46,814 bases of DNA from an uncultured Gemmatimonadota bacterium. Lineage in GTDB: Bacteria; Gemmatimonadota; Gemmatimonadetes; Longimicrobiales; Longimicrobiaceae. The translations under genes were made by a program, and so were the position numbers. Positions 40,571 through 46,814 of this stretch are shown piece after piece. The DNA is taken from positions 1 through 46,814 of the forward strand of contig CADCTW010000141.1 in assembly GCA_902805735.1 (NCBI GenBank), in the 5' to 3' direction. Numbering within the stretch: position 1 is the first letter of the stretch; every line of letters starts with the position of its first letter. Below the pieces are notes generated by a model that saw only the letters and a list, made by a program, of their open reading frames with translations, searched no databases and was not told the origin of the DNA.

Positions 40571-41842
40571 TCAGGCCGCAACTTCCGTGCGGCGGTTCTG
40601 GCGCTTGGGCGGCTCGACGGTGTAGCACCGCCGCTCCCGCGCGATGTTGAACATCAGGCAGAGCATCTCGCGCGCGACCGCCACGACCACTGGCAGCTTC
40701 TTGCCGCCGGTGCGCGCCACGTGCCGCACGAAGCGGTCGCGGAACATTCCGTCGCTGCGCACTGCACGCAACGCCAGCATGAAGAGCTGCTTGCGCAGCA
40801 GAGGCTTGCCGCGCTTGGAGATATGCGGCTGTCCCTTGGCCGTGCCGCTGGACCGCTCCACCAATGAGAGACCGGCCAGCTTCAGAATCTGCTGGGAAGA
40901 TTCGTACGCCTGCGGGTCCCCGATCAGCCCCAGGAAGACCGCTGCCGAGACCGGCGCCACCCCAGGGATCGAGAGCAGGAACTCCGCTTCAGGGAGAGTC
41001 CCGAGCACTTCCTCCATGCGGGTCTCGATCAGTTCCATCTGACGGGCGAAGACGTCAATCTGCTCAATCAGCAGCGGGATCTCGCCCTTGAGCGCCCCCT
41101 GCGCAATCGGGAGTCCCACGGTACGTTCGGCCGCCGCGACGAGCTGCTGGTACGTCGTCTCGCCCAGGTGGTTGCGCGAGATCTCCTTCATCAGCTTGAG
41201 CACCTGCCGCTTGGGAGCCTTCAGCAGATCCGCCGGTCCAGGATAGCGGGCCAGCAGCTTCAGCGGCGTGATGTAGTGGAATTTCGGGAAGACCTGCTCG
41301 AACTCGGGCCAGACGACCTGCAGGACTGACTTGAGCCGGGTCAGCGCCGCCGTCCTCTGGATCGAGACGTTGTCGCGTGCGCTGACCAGGTAGCGCAGCT
41401 CCGCATATTCCTTCTTCAGGAATGGAAAGCTGACGAACTGCCCAATCGCCACGAGGTCCGTGATCGTACCGGCATCCTTCTCATCCGTCTTGATCGCCTG
41501 GCTGTGCATCACCTCCTTCCAGCGCTTCGAGTGCGAAGCGAGTACGCTCACCACCTGGAAGCCCTTCTGCTGGAGGTAGTAGGCGAAGGTGAAGCCGTAT
41601 ACGCCGGCGAACTCAATCCCCACCAGGATCTGCGAAGACGGGGCTCCTCCCGAGACGGCGAGAATCTTTTCCGCCGCGAGGTCAAAGCCATCGCGCGTAG
41701 TGTGGAAGGTGAAGGGCTTGGAATCCGCACCGCCGCGGGGGCGAACGACCAGACAGTGCTTGAACTTCCCCGCGTCGACTCCGACAACTGCGGCGGCGAG
41801 CTGGGCCCGGCTCCGTTGCTGGGCCTGTTTGGATGAACGCAT
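40571..41842 (-). CDS. IS110-family transposase (DEDD type)
   Basis: A 423-residue transposase. N-terminal RuvC-like DEDD domain: VVGVDAGKFKHCLVV (first Asp), GIEFAGVYGFTFAYYL (Glu), and KTDEKDAGTITDLV (last two Asp). The C-terminal Tnp part (Transposase_20) has LLSIPGVAPVSAAVFLGLIG and AGLSLVERSSGTAKG, including the serine that acts as nucleophile in this family. Start at 41842 (MRSSKQAQ) has AGGAGGAG just upstream; codons further back (to 41962) fall in the element's non-coding end. No frameshift is seen, so the copy may be active. Confidence 0.92.
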   Translation of the reverse strand: MRSSKQAQQRSRAQLAAAVVGVDAGKFKHCLVVRPRGGADSKPFTFHTTRDGFDLAAEKILAVSGGAPSSQILVGIEFAGVYGFTFAYYLQQKGFQVVSVLASHSKRWKEVMHSQAIKTDEKDAGTITDLVAIGQFVSFPFLKKEYAELRYLVSARDNVSIQRTAALTRLKSVLQVVWPEFEQVFPKFHYITPLKLLARYPGPADLLKAPKRQVLKLMKEISRNHLGETTYQQLVAAAERTVGLPIAQGALKGEIPLLIEQIDVFARQMELIETRMEEVLGTLPEAEFLLSIPGVAPVSAAVFLGLIGDPQAYESSQQILKLAGLSLVERSSGTAKGQPHISKRGKPLLRKQLFMLALRAVRSDGMFRDRFVRHVARTGGKKLPVVVAVAREMLCLMFNIARERRCYTVEPPKRQNRRTEVAA

Positions 41843-41934
41843 CGGGTCTCCTCCTCTCGGTTGAAGTACGGGAGTGATGCACCGGCATCCGCCATGGTAG
41901 CGGACACGGAGGATCATCGCTCCCCGAGGAGAGA

Positions 41935-41995
41935 CGCTGGAGGGGCACCACCAGAGGGTCACCCTGGTGGTTTCCCGTTATAGGAGTCGGGTCTC
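41935..41995 (-). other. Hairpin-rich 5' end of the IS110-family element
   Basis: On the minus strand: TAGGAG-ACCCGA-CTCCTA, then CCACCAG-x9-CTGGTGG, upstream of the transposase gene. These structures could be part of the element's end or of an RNA; which side encodes the guide RNA cannot be settled by eye. Confidence 0.5.
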
Positions 41996-42488
41996 CTATA
42001 GTGATCCATACGGGCTGAGCGCCGAGGAGTGCTGCGATCGCCTCGGGTTCGAAGGTGATCCAGACAACGTCGAGCGAGCCGTTCAGTACTCTCAAAACGC
42101 GTCCACAGGGGAGCGGGTTCTCGCGGGAGCGCTATTTGCCGGCGCGAACGCAGCGATTCTCCCAGCGGTCCTTCCGGCACTCTCTGAACCTGCGCGCCGG
42201 CTCTGGCGGTCCATCCGAGGCTCTGCGGATGAGGCTGCTTCGAATGGTCGCGGGCGCGTGTTATATCCGCAGCAGCAACGGAGCATACGCTCACTTCAGG
42301 GGCGGGTCAGTGACCATCAACAGAAGCTGGACGCATACCGGAGAAATCCCGATGCCTTTGACAATCAGGGTTACCTGAAGAACGCTCCAAACGACGAGGT
42401 GCGTAACCGCATCATCCAGGGTAGGATTCGGCATTTGGAGAACGAAATCAGGACGTTCCAGAGACAGCTCGACGACTTACAAAGGTGA
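41996..42488 (+). pseudogene. Rhs/polymorphic toxin C-terminal fragment (Ntox28-like)
   Basis: The fragment begins with YSDPYGLS, which matches the DPxGL end of the Rhs core, and continues for about 155 residues to a stop at 42488. The Rhs shell is absent because the IS110-family element starts immediately before. The toxin part has a helical hydrophobic middle (AGALFAGANAAILPAVLPAL) and a C-terminal coiled region (QQQRSIRSLQGRVSDHQQKL, NQGYLKNAPNDEVRNRII, GRIRHLENEIRTFQRQL) resembling the polymorphic toxin type 28 family, thought to be nucleases. The subfamily is inferred from memory of the pattern. A probable immunity gene follows 3 bases later. Confidence 0.7.
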
Positions 42489-42491
42489 GAT

Positions 42492-42779
42492 ATGCACGTT
42501 TCAGTTGCTGAACTACGCGAATCTTGTGAACTCCTCCTTACTCATCTCGAGCAGAGTGGGTCCGCGTCGGTGGAGCTAACCAGTGACCTCTACTGGAATG
42601 TTCCGCAGGATCAGAGGTACCAGGCGTATGAGGAGCCTAAGTCGCTGGATATGGGCCAACTGTCGCAGGACTGGGCAGAAGTGCAGGCGATCGTGAGAGG
42701 TGAGAAGGAGCCTCTCGGGTACGCACTCGTCTGGCTGTCCTCGATCCTGCGAGCTGTCGGCGAGAAAACGGTAGGATGA
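42492..42779 (+). CDS. Probable immunity protein for the Rhs toxin fragment
   Basis: A 95-residue acidic protein with no family I can name (VELTSDLYWNVPQDQRYQAY and LSQDWAEVQAIVRGEKEPLG are distinctive stretches). Its position 3 bases behind an Rhs C-terminal toxin, its small size and acidic character are those of contact-dependent toxin immunity proteins. GGTGAG overlapping the toxin stop serves as ribosome site. It may persist to protect the cell from the same toxin made by kin. Confidence 0.65.
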   Translation: MHVSVAELRESCELLLTHLEQSGSASVELTSDLYWNVPQDQRYQAYEEPKSLDMGQLSQDWAEVQAIVRGEKEPLGYALVWLSSILRAVGEKTVG

Positions 42780-42829
42780 TGACGGTGGGTGGCTGCGTGC
42801 CACCACCAGGCTGCAGTACCTGAATGAGA

Positions 42830-42861
42830 CGGTGGCAGGCACTCTGAAGTGCCTGCCACCG
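42830..42861. other. Strong perfect hairpin behind the immunity gene
   Basis: A perfect 14-bp stem (CGGTGGCAGGCACT / AGTGCCTGCCACCG) with loop CTGA. It is not followed by a T-run on the plus strand, so it is a factor-dependent terminator or mRNA-stabilising structure rather than a standard terminator. Confidence 0.6.
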
Positions 42862-43003
42862 CTCACGAAACCCGCGCGCGATCGAGTCTAACATCGGAGG
42901 CCGTCAGAGACGCCTCAACCGGGTCGCCAGATCCACAAGCGGGCTAGTGTACTGCCGATGAAATGTCGTGCATTATGGTCTGCCGGATGTTAGATTGTCC
43001 GGC
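42862..43003. other. Spacer before the IS630 remnant
   Basis: No gene seen. A small hairpin TGCCGGA / TCCGGCA (42981-43004) ends on the first base of the IS630 start codon. The outer IS630 end was not located. Confidence 0.4.
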
Positions 43004-43417
43004 ATGCCAATGCCAATTCGTACGATCCAACTGCGCGACGGAGATCAGGCAGAGCTGGAACGCCTGGTCCGCACGCGTACTACGCCGCAGCGGGTAGTGG
43101 AACGCGCTCGCATTGTTCTCGCCTCGGCTTCCGGATTGAAGTACGAGGAGATCTGTACGAGCGTGGGCGTTTCTCCTCCAACGGTCACGGGCTGGCTGGA
43201 CCGCTACGACGAGAAGGGGATCCCCGGCTTGATGCGGGACAAGCACCGCTCGGGCAAGCCAAAGGAGATCTCTCCCGATAAGGAGGCCGAGATCGTTCGG
43301 TTGACGCAGCAGGGCCCTCCGAAGGATCGAGGTACACATTGGAGCACGCGTACCCTGGCGCCCCAAGTTGGCGTAAGCGCCGAGAGCGTTCGGCGCATCT
43401 GGGCACATTCTGGAGAA
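43004..43417 (+). pseudogene. IS630-family transposase, N-terminal remnant
   Basis: About 138 residues of the helix-turn-helix half of an IS630 transposase: IRTIQLRDGDQAELERLVRT, PQRVVERARIVLASASGLKY, VSPPTVTGWLDRYDEKGIPG, and GVSAESVRRIWAHSG. After about 43417 the sequence stops matching the family (the DDE catalytic half is missing), although the frame stays open to 43912 by chance. The break shows a deletion or recombination inside the gene. Confidence 0.78.
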
Positions 43418-43662
43418 AGTCGCGAAAGCGAACTAGACTTTGGCGGCACTACACTAGCTTGGAGAAGAGAGGAGCCCCGGTCGCGATCGACTCTTTATTC
43501 GGAGGCCGCCCGCGGGCGCCTCAAAGTCGGCCTACAGATCCACGCCGGGGCTCCCCACAGGGGCCCTCCGCCAACACCACATTCCCGAACCCAGATTGTA
43601 AATTCGCACCCAAGTGACTGCCCGACTGGAGGTTCGCGTGACTCGAAGCTCTCAAATCCTGG
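43418..43662. other. Unassigned spacer between IS remnants
   Basis: No gene or family recognised. Open frames across it show no protein-like pattern. Confidence 0.4.
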
Positions 43663-43832
43663 GAGGCGACACACCTTCTGTCCCTCGAAACTCCTTCATT
43701 GGAGACTTGAGCGAACCTGCCAAGACCCGGAGAGTAGTTCTGTACAGGGAGGCTGGCCGATGCCACCTCGATCGTTTCCAGGCTCCGTACCGAGTCCCGC
43801 CGGGGGTGCTGAATTCGTCCTTGCTCGTTTGC
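43663..43832 (-). ncRNA. Second copy of the candidate bridge RNA segment
   Basis: Homologous to 40400-40570: it starts with the same GGAGGCGACACACCTTCTGT and keeps most of the sequence. It differs in two blocks; for example, between GGCGGGAC and GATCGAGG the first copy has CTGGGATGGAGCCCAGAAAA and this one has TCGGTACGGAGCCTGGAAAC. Confidence 0.45.
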
Positions 43833-44018
43833 TCAGGCCGCGGGCTTTATGCGGCGGTTCGGGGGGGAGGGCGGCTCAACGGCGTAGTGGCGCCGCTCCC
43901 GAGCGATGCTGAACATCAGGCACAGCATTTCGCGCGCGATCGCCACGACAACCGGCAGCTTCTTGCCGCCGGTACGCGCTACCTGCCGCACGAAGCGGTC
44001 GCGGAACATTCCGTCGCT
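43833..44018 (-). pseudogene. IS110-family transposase, C-terminal remnant
   Basis: The last 61 residues of an IS110 transposase closely related to the full copy at 40571: SDGMFRDRFVRQVARTGGKK, then LPVVVAIAREMLCLMFSIAR. Homology ends abruptly at 44018; everything upstream of this codon is missing. The stop codon sits in the same position as in the full copy. Confidence 0.85.
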
Positions 44019-44328
44019 AGCACGAGCTCCGGGTGACGCGGATGCGCAGGTAGACGAGCAACATACCGAACGTGCGCCGGTTATTTGCTCCCGCCCGCTC
44101 CCGCGCCATCCGGGACCGCGACCGCTCCCCTGCGAGATTGCCGCCCCAGGCGCCAGTGGCAGCGCGCCCGCCGTCGTGGCGCGCGGCACGGGCTCGCACC
44201 CGAACTTCCGGATCGTGCATGGCTGGAGGCGCGCGGCTGCCCCGGCGCCTCATGCCGACGAGCCAGGGGCGCGCCCCAATGCACACAGGGAGCACGGCTC
44301 CGCAGGCGCCTTACCGTAGTATACACCC
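44019..44328. other. Unassigned stretch after the IS island
   Basis: A GC-rich stretch with several overlapping open frames on both strands, none of which resembles a known protein. I see no gene that can be supported. Confidence 0.4.
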
Positions 44329-44357
44329 TTGACGTATCCGCAACACTGTTTTAACGT
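44329..44357 (+). promoter_or_regulatory. Promoter of the phage-like small-protein pair
   Basis: TTGACG at 44329-44334, 17-base spacer, TAACGT at 44352-44357. It is followed by a leader with three hairpins, as at the haloperoxidase genes. Confidence 0.6.
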
Positions 44358-44393
44358 TCTAGCGGAAATCGTCCCCTAAACAGAGCCGCCACA

Positions 44394-44431
44394 GGCCCCG
44401 CTCGGCACAGCGACCGAGTCCGGGGCCTTTT
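44394..44431 (+). terminator. Leader hairpin C5: terminator-like, CACAGCG loop plus T-run
   Basis: GGCCCCGCTCGG, loop CACAGCGA, CCGAGTCCGGGGCC, then TTTT and GCGTGCCC. It lies 37 bases behind the promoter, matching the position of C3. Confidence 0.78.
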
Positions 44432-44489
44432 GCGTGCCCCCCTACCGCGGGAGATGTCCCGCGTTCACAACCCGACATCGGCCGGCAGA

Positions 44490-44521
44490 GGCCTCCCCCG
44501 GCAGAACGACCGGGCGGGGCC
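44490..44521 (+). other. Leader hairpin C6 (variant loop)
   Basis: GGCCTCCCCCGG, loop CAGAACGA, CCGGGCGGGGCC, followed by GCTCGTGTCCC. Stem as in C2; the loop differs. Confidence 0.65.
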
Positions 44522-44554
44522 GCTCGTGTCCCGCACAGCCGGAGATCGCCCGGA

Positions 44555-44585
44555 GCTCCGCCCGGCAGGGCGCCGGGAGCGGGGC
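44555..44585 (+). other. Leader hairpin C7 (variant loop)
   Basis: GCTCCGCCCGGC, short loop AGGGC, GCCGGGAGCGGGGC. It is the third in the tandem set before the membrane-protein gene. Confidence 0.55.
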
Positions 44586-44618
44586 ATCCTCAACTACCCC
44601 ACTGACGAGAACCGACAC

Positions 44619-45035
44619 GTGATCGAAACGCCGAGCTGGACGGTGGAGATCCCCACGCTGGTGGGGGGCGGCGTAGGAGTGACCGTGCTGCTCCTGGCCC
44701 TGGTGGAGCGCCTGCGCCGCACCTTCGCCACTCGACAGGATCTGAACGGCTTCGGCGACCGCCTGATGGCGCTGCAGAGCCTTTACCTGCAGGTGCGCGA
44801 GGCCGCCGACGAGGCGCGCGCGCGCACCGCCGCCACCGAAGCCGAACAGCGCCACCAGTGGGAGAGGATCGCCGAGCAGGTGATCCGCCCCCTGGAGCGC
44901 ATCACCGACAAGCTGGAAGGGGTGGCCGAGATCCAGGCCGCGCAGGCCTCCGCCCTGGAGCACATCGGCTACCGCCTGGACCGCGCCGACGGACAGGGCG
45001 CGCCGCGTACCATTCAACCGAGGAACCGACCATGA
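44619..45035 (+). CDS. Phage-like membrane protein with coiled coil (DUF2730-like)
   Basis: A 138-residue protein beginning at GTG 44619. One membrane helix (LVGGGVGVTVLLLALVERL, residues about 13-31) is followed by a long charged coiled coil (LNGFGDRLMALQSLYLQVRE, AEQRHQWERIAEQVIRPLER). The layout resembles small phage/prophage proteins such as the DUF2730 family, which sit in the membrane near lysis genes. The start is chosen at the membrane helix because the open frame upstream (to 44430) runs through the hairpins and has no protein-like composition. It shares an ATGA overlap with the next gene. Confidence 0.6.
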   Translation: MIETPSWTVEIPTLVGGGVGVTVLLLALVERLRRTFATRQDLNGFGDRLMALQSLYLQVREAADEARARTAATEAEQRHQWERIAEQVIRPLERITDKLEGVAEIQAAQASALEHIGYRLDRADGQGAPRTIQPRNRP

Positions 45036-45295
45036 GATCGATCCGCGCGCGGCTCGCCGCGATCGTCGCCGGCTACCTGCTGGCGATGCTGACCACCCGC
45101 GGGGTGGCCGAGGTCACCCCCGAGCTGGCGGCCAACGTACAGGCGTGGGTGGACCACACCTTCGAGGTGGTGCTCTTCCTGGGCTACGCCGTGATCCACC
45201 CCTGGATCCAGAAGCGGTGGAACCCCACCGGCGCCTACACGGGCGAGGCCGCGCGCCGGTTGGAGACGGTGGCGCATGTGTCTCGCGGGACGTGA
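45032..45295 (+). CDS. Small membrane protein, holin-like
   Basis: An 87-residue protein with one or two hydrophobic segments (LAAIVAGYLLAMLTTRG and VVLFLGYAVIHPWIQ) and a basic C-terminus (KRWNPTGAYTGEAARR). Size, topology and coupling to the coiled-coil membrane protein through an ATGA overlap recall phage holins or their regulators, but no diagnostic motif is present. No endolysin or other phage gene follows. Confidence 0.55.
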   Translation: MRSIRARLAAIVAGYLLAMLTTRGVAEVTPELAANVQAWVDHTFEVVLFLGYAVIHPWIQKRWNPTGAYTGEAARRLETVAHVSRGT

Positions 45296-45300
45296 TGAAA

Positions 45301-45407
45301 GTGCCCAGTGCCGAGTGCCTAGTGCCTACTACTGAACAGCAGTTCACTGAGCACTGAGCACTGAGCACTAGGCACTAGGCACTAGGCACTAGGCACTAGG
45401 CACTAGC
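45301..45407. repeat. 7-bp tandem repeat with inverted lead-in
   Basis: Three copies of ACTGAGC followed by five copies of ACTAGGC and a partial copy (about 45344-45407). The left side has the reverse pattern (GCCGAGTGCCTAGTGCC), so the whole tract can fold into a large hairpin. Confidence 0.85.
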
Positions 45408-45410
45408 GAC

Positions 45411-45439
45411 TTGACGCGAATTGTGGCGCGGAGTACGTT
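45411..45439 (+). promoter_or_regulatory. Promoter of the cold-shock gene
   Basis: TTGACG at 45411-45416, 17-base spacer, TACGTT at 45434-45439. The start codon is about 110 bases further on, giving the long leader usual for cold-shock mRNAs. Confidence 0.6.
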
Positions 45440-45556
45440 GTTCGCACCCGCACCACAGGCAGGGGTCCGGAGGCTCCGGACACCCGCCACCGCCCCACCG
45501 GCCCCGCCCCCCATGGGCGGGCGCCACACACCGCAAAACCCAGAGGGAGCACCGCA

Positions 45557-45775
45557 ATGCGCAACACCGGCACCGTCAAGTGGTTCAACGACGCCAAGGG
45601 CTTCGGCTTCATCACCCCCGCGGACGGCGGGAAGGATTGCTTCGTCCACTACTCCGCCATCGTGGGGCAGGGCTTCCGCACGCTCGCCGAGGGCGACCAG
45701 GTGGAGTACAAGCTCGTGAACGGCGAAAAGGGCCCGGCCGCGGCGGAGGTGGAGCGCGTGGGGGCGAAGGGCTGA
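45557..45775 (+). CDS. Cold-shock domain protein (CspA family)
   Basis: A 72-residue single-stranded nucleic-acid-binding protein that melts RNA structure. RNP1 is KGFGFI (14-19) and RNP2 is FVHYSAI (29-35); the start [11 protein letters not shown] is canonical. GAGGGAG lies about 8 bases before the ATG. The long leader (about 45446-45556) may fold differently in the cold, as in other csp mRNAs; this is inference. Confidence 0.95.
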   Translation: MRNTGTVKWFNDAKGFGFITPADGGKDCFVHYSAIVGQGFRTLAEGDQVEYKLVNGEKGPAAAEVERVGAKG

Positions 45776-45799
45776 CACGGACCCGGCTCGCCCGGGAAC

Positions 45800-45838
45800 G
45801 CAGAGGCACGGAGACAGCTCCGTGCCTCTGCTTCGTTT
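45800..45838 (+). terminator. Hairpin behind the cold-shock gene (family A-like)
   Basis: GCAGAGGCACGGAG, loop ACAG, CTCCGTGCCTCTGC, then TTCGTTTA. A shortened family A repeat forms a perfect 14-bp stem and may serve as the terminator of the gene. Confidence 0.65.
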
Positions 45839-46814
45839 ACTGCCGGCAGGGGGCGTTGGGATCCTGGCGTGGCCCGTCCACCACCAGGCGCTGCGGGCGG
45901 TCCGCGATGGCGAAGGCGATGTCGCCGACGAAGGTGGCCACGCGGGTGAGGCCGTCGTAGTCGATGTACTGCGGCTCGTCGCCCACCTGGTGGTAGTCCA
46001 CGTGGTAGCCGCGCGAGAAGTAGGTGATGGGGATGCCGTAGCGCGCGTACATGACGTGGTCGCTGCGGCAGTAGCGGTTCAGCGGGTGCCCGGGCGCGTC
46101 GAAGGAGTAGTCGATCTCCATCCGCTCGGGGCGGCGGGCGTTGAGCGAGTCGATGGTGGCGCCCAGCTGGGTGGAAAGGCGCCGCGAGCCGATGAGCTGG
46201 ATGTAGCGCGGGCCGCCGCCGCGGATGTCCTCCGCCCGGCCGCGCCCCACCATGTCCATGTTGAGCGCCGCCACGATGGAATCGCGCGGCACCGTGGGAT
46301 GGTCGGTGAAGTGCTGCGACCCGAAGAGGCCCGCCTCCTCGGCCGTGTGCGACATGAAGAGGATGGAGCGGCGCGGGCGGCGGGGCGCGGCGGCCATGGC
46401 CTCCGCGATCTCCAGCAGGGCCACGGTGCCGCTTCCGTCGTCGTCCGCGCCGTTGAAGACGGAGTCGCGGCGCGTGCCCCCGTGCGCCCGGCGCATGCTG
46501 TCCGCCAGCGCGCGGATGCGGGCCGCCTGCCGGGCATTGGGCTCCGCGACGCGGTCGTTCGCCCCCTGCGGCCGCATCACCCGGTTGAAGGCGCGCACCG
46601 AGTCGTGGTCCAGCAGCGCCGTGGTCCCCACGTGGTCGTTGTGGGCGCTCACCACCACGTACTGCCCGCGCAGCAGCGGGTCGCTCCCCCGCAGCACGGC
46701 GACCACGTTGCGGGCGGGATGCTCCGCCGGCTGCTCCCCGAAGGAGAAGGCGCCCGTCACCGTGCGCCCCGCCGCGCCCGGACGCAGCCCCGCCGGCGCC
46801 GCGCCCAGCAGCCG
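45837..46814 (-). CDS. M28-family metallopeptidase, C-terminal part (runs off window)
   Basis: 325 residues are visible and the frame stays open to the window edge, so the N-terminus (signal and possible PA domain) is outside. Zinc-binding layout of the M28 family: VSAHNDHVG (His, Asp), NGADDDGSGTVALLEIA (bridging Asp), SHTAEEAGLFGS (Glu-Glu, catalytic base and ligand), NMDMVGR (Asp) and YHQVGDEPQYID (His). These are exported aminopeptidases. A GTG at 46760 is in frame but is probably internal. Confidence 0.88.
   Translation of the reverse strand, partial: RLLGAAPAGLRPGAAGRTVTGAFSFGEQPAEHPARNVVAVLRGSDPLLRGQYVVVSAHNDHVGTTALLDHDSVRAFNRVMRPQGANDRVAEPNARQAARIRALADSMRRAHGGTRRDSVFNGADDDGSGTVALLEIAEAMAAAPRRPRRSILFMSHTAEEAGLFGSQHFTDHPTVPRDSIVAALNMDMVGRGRAEDIRGGGPRYIQLIGSRRLSTQLGATIDSLNARRPERMEIDYSFDAPGHPLNRYCRSDHVMYARYGIPITYFSRGYHVDYHQVGDEPQYIDYDGLTRVATFVGDIAFAIADRPQRLVVDGPRQDPNAPCRQ

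Larger units (their letters stand above)
40400..41995 (-). mobile_element. IS110/IS1111-family insertion sequence
   Basis: A transposase gene with about 170 non-coding bases on its 3' side and about 150 on its 5' side. The low-coordinate boundary is set by homology with the second copy, which begins at GGAGGCGACACACC. The other boundary is put near 41995, where Rhs-like coding sequence (YSDPYGLS) begins. It directly abuts the IS4 right end. No terminal inverted repeats are evident, as is usual for the family. Confidence 0.75.

Noticed and set aside
42968..43912. 314-residue frame starting with the IS630 remnant as an intact gene
   Set aside because: After about residue 150 it leaves the family, lacks the DDE catalytic half, and runs through the IS110 remnant in the wrong frame.
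43833..44189. 118-residue open frame including the IS110 remnant as a real gene
   Set aside because: Only the last 61 residues match the transposase; the rest is unrelated sequence beyond the breakpoint at 44018.
44017..44295. 92-residue minus-strand frame after the IS island
   Set aside because: Basic, low-complexity composition with no recognisable family or ribosome site; overlapping frames on the other strand are equally long.
45301..45407. Tandem repeat considered as a CRISPR array
   Set aside because: Units are 7 bp and contiguous, with no spacers and no cas genes.

Overview
The window is high-GC DNA from a diderm bacterium. The best guess is Gemmatimonadota, probably the Longimicrobium group. 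The reasons are a SusC/SusD-type outer-membrane pair, a stand-alone TonB plug protein and a DUF5916 outer-membrane protein in a GC-rich genome that uses ordinary TTGACA-type promoters. Almost every gene border also carries a hairpin repeat (family A, arms built from CACAGAG/CTCTGTG units). The taxonomic call is inference.

Layout. 1-748 (minus): XdhC-like and MocA-like molybdenum cofactor genes. 1017-6061: a phosphorelay made of a GAF/PAS hybrid histidine kinase, a receiver overlapping its start, an HPt protein and a divergent receiver. 6215-9804: Fe-S and molybdopterin subunits of a xanthine-dehydrogenase-family hydroxylase, then a Uma2-type gene; no FAD subunit is visible. 9895-16741: Lon-N-like protein, DUF1460-like amidase, SusC, SusD and MarC. 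16798-19417: GNAT acetyltransferase, a possibly frameshifted hypothetical gene, a MazE/AbrB-RelE-like toxin-antitoxin pair with a clear promoter and operator, and a secreted glycine-rich protein.

19558-29079 is the most unusual part. Three tandem genes encode large vanadium-dependent haloperoxidases of the algal bromoperoxidase type, each with an N-terminal beta-sandwich domain and no signal peptide. Two further genes follow, a beta-helix protein and a small jelly-roll-like protein, which share a duplicated leader and N-terminal segment. Leaders of the first and third peroxidase genes carry GC hairpins with a CACAGCG loop behind a TTGACA promoter. The same arrangement recurs at 44329-44585 ahead of two small phage-like membrane proteins, so these loci may share a control mechanism or a history.

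29316-39060: TonB plug-only protein, PdeM phosphoesterase, a DarT-DarG toxin-antitoxin (phage defence) pair, DUF5916 protein, a fused alpha/beta 2-oxoacid dehydrogenase E1, and a Gfo/Idh/MocA oxidoreductase. 39076-44018 is a mobile-element island: an intact IS4-family element, an IS110/IS1111-family element whose flanking non-coding segment looks like a bridge RNA, an Rhs C-terminal toxin fragment with its probable immunity gene, an IS630 remnant, and a truncated second IS110-type copy. The window ends with the phage-like pair, a 7-bp tandem repeat, a cold-shock protein and a partial M28 peptidase. No rRNA, tRNA or CRISPR array was seen.
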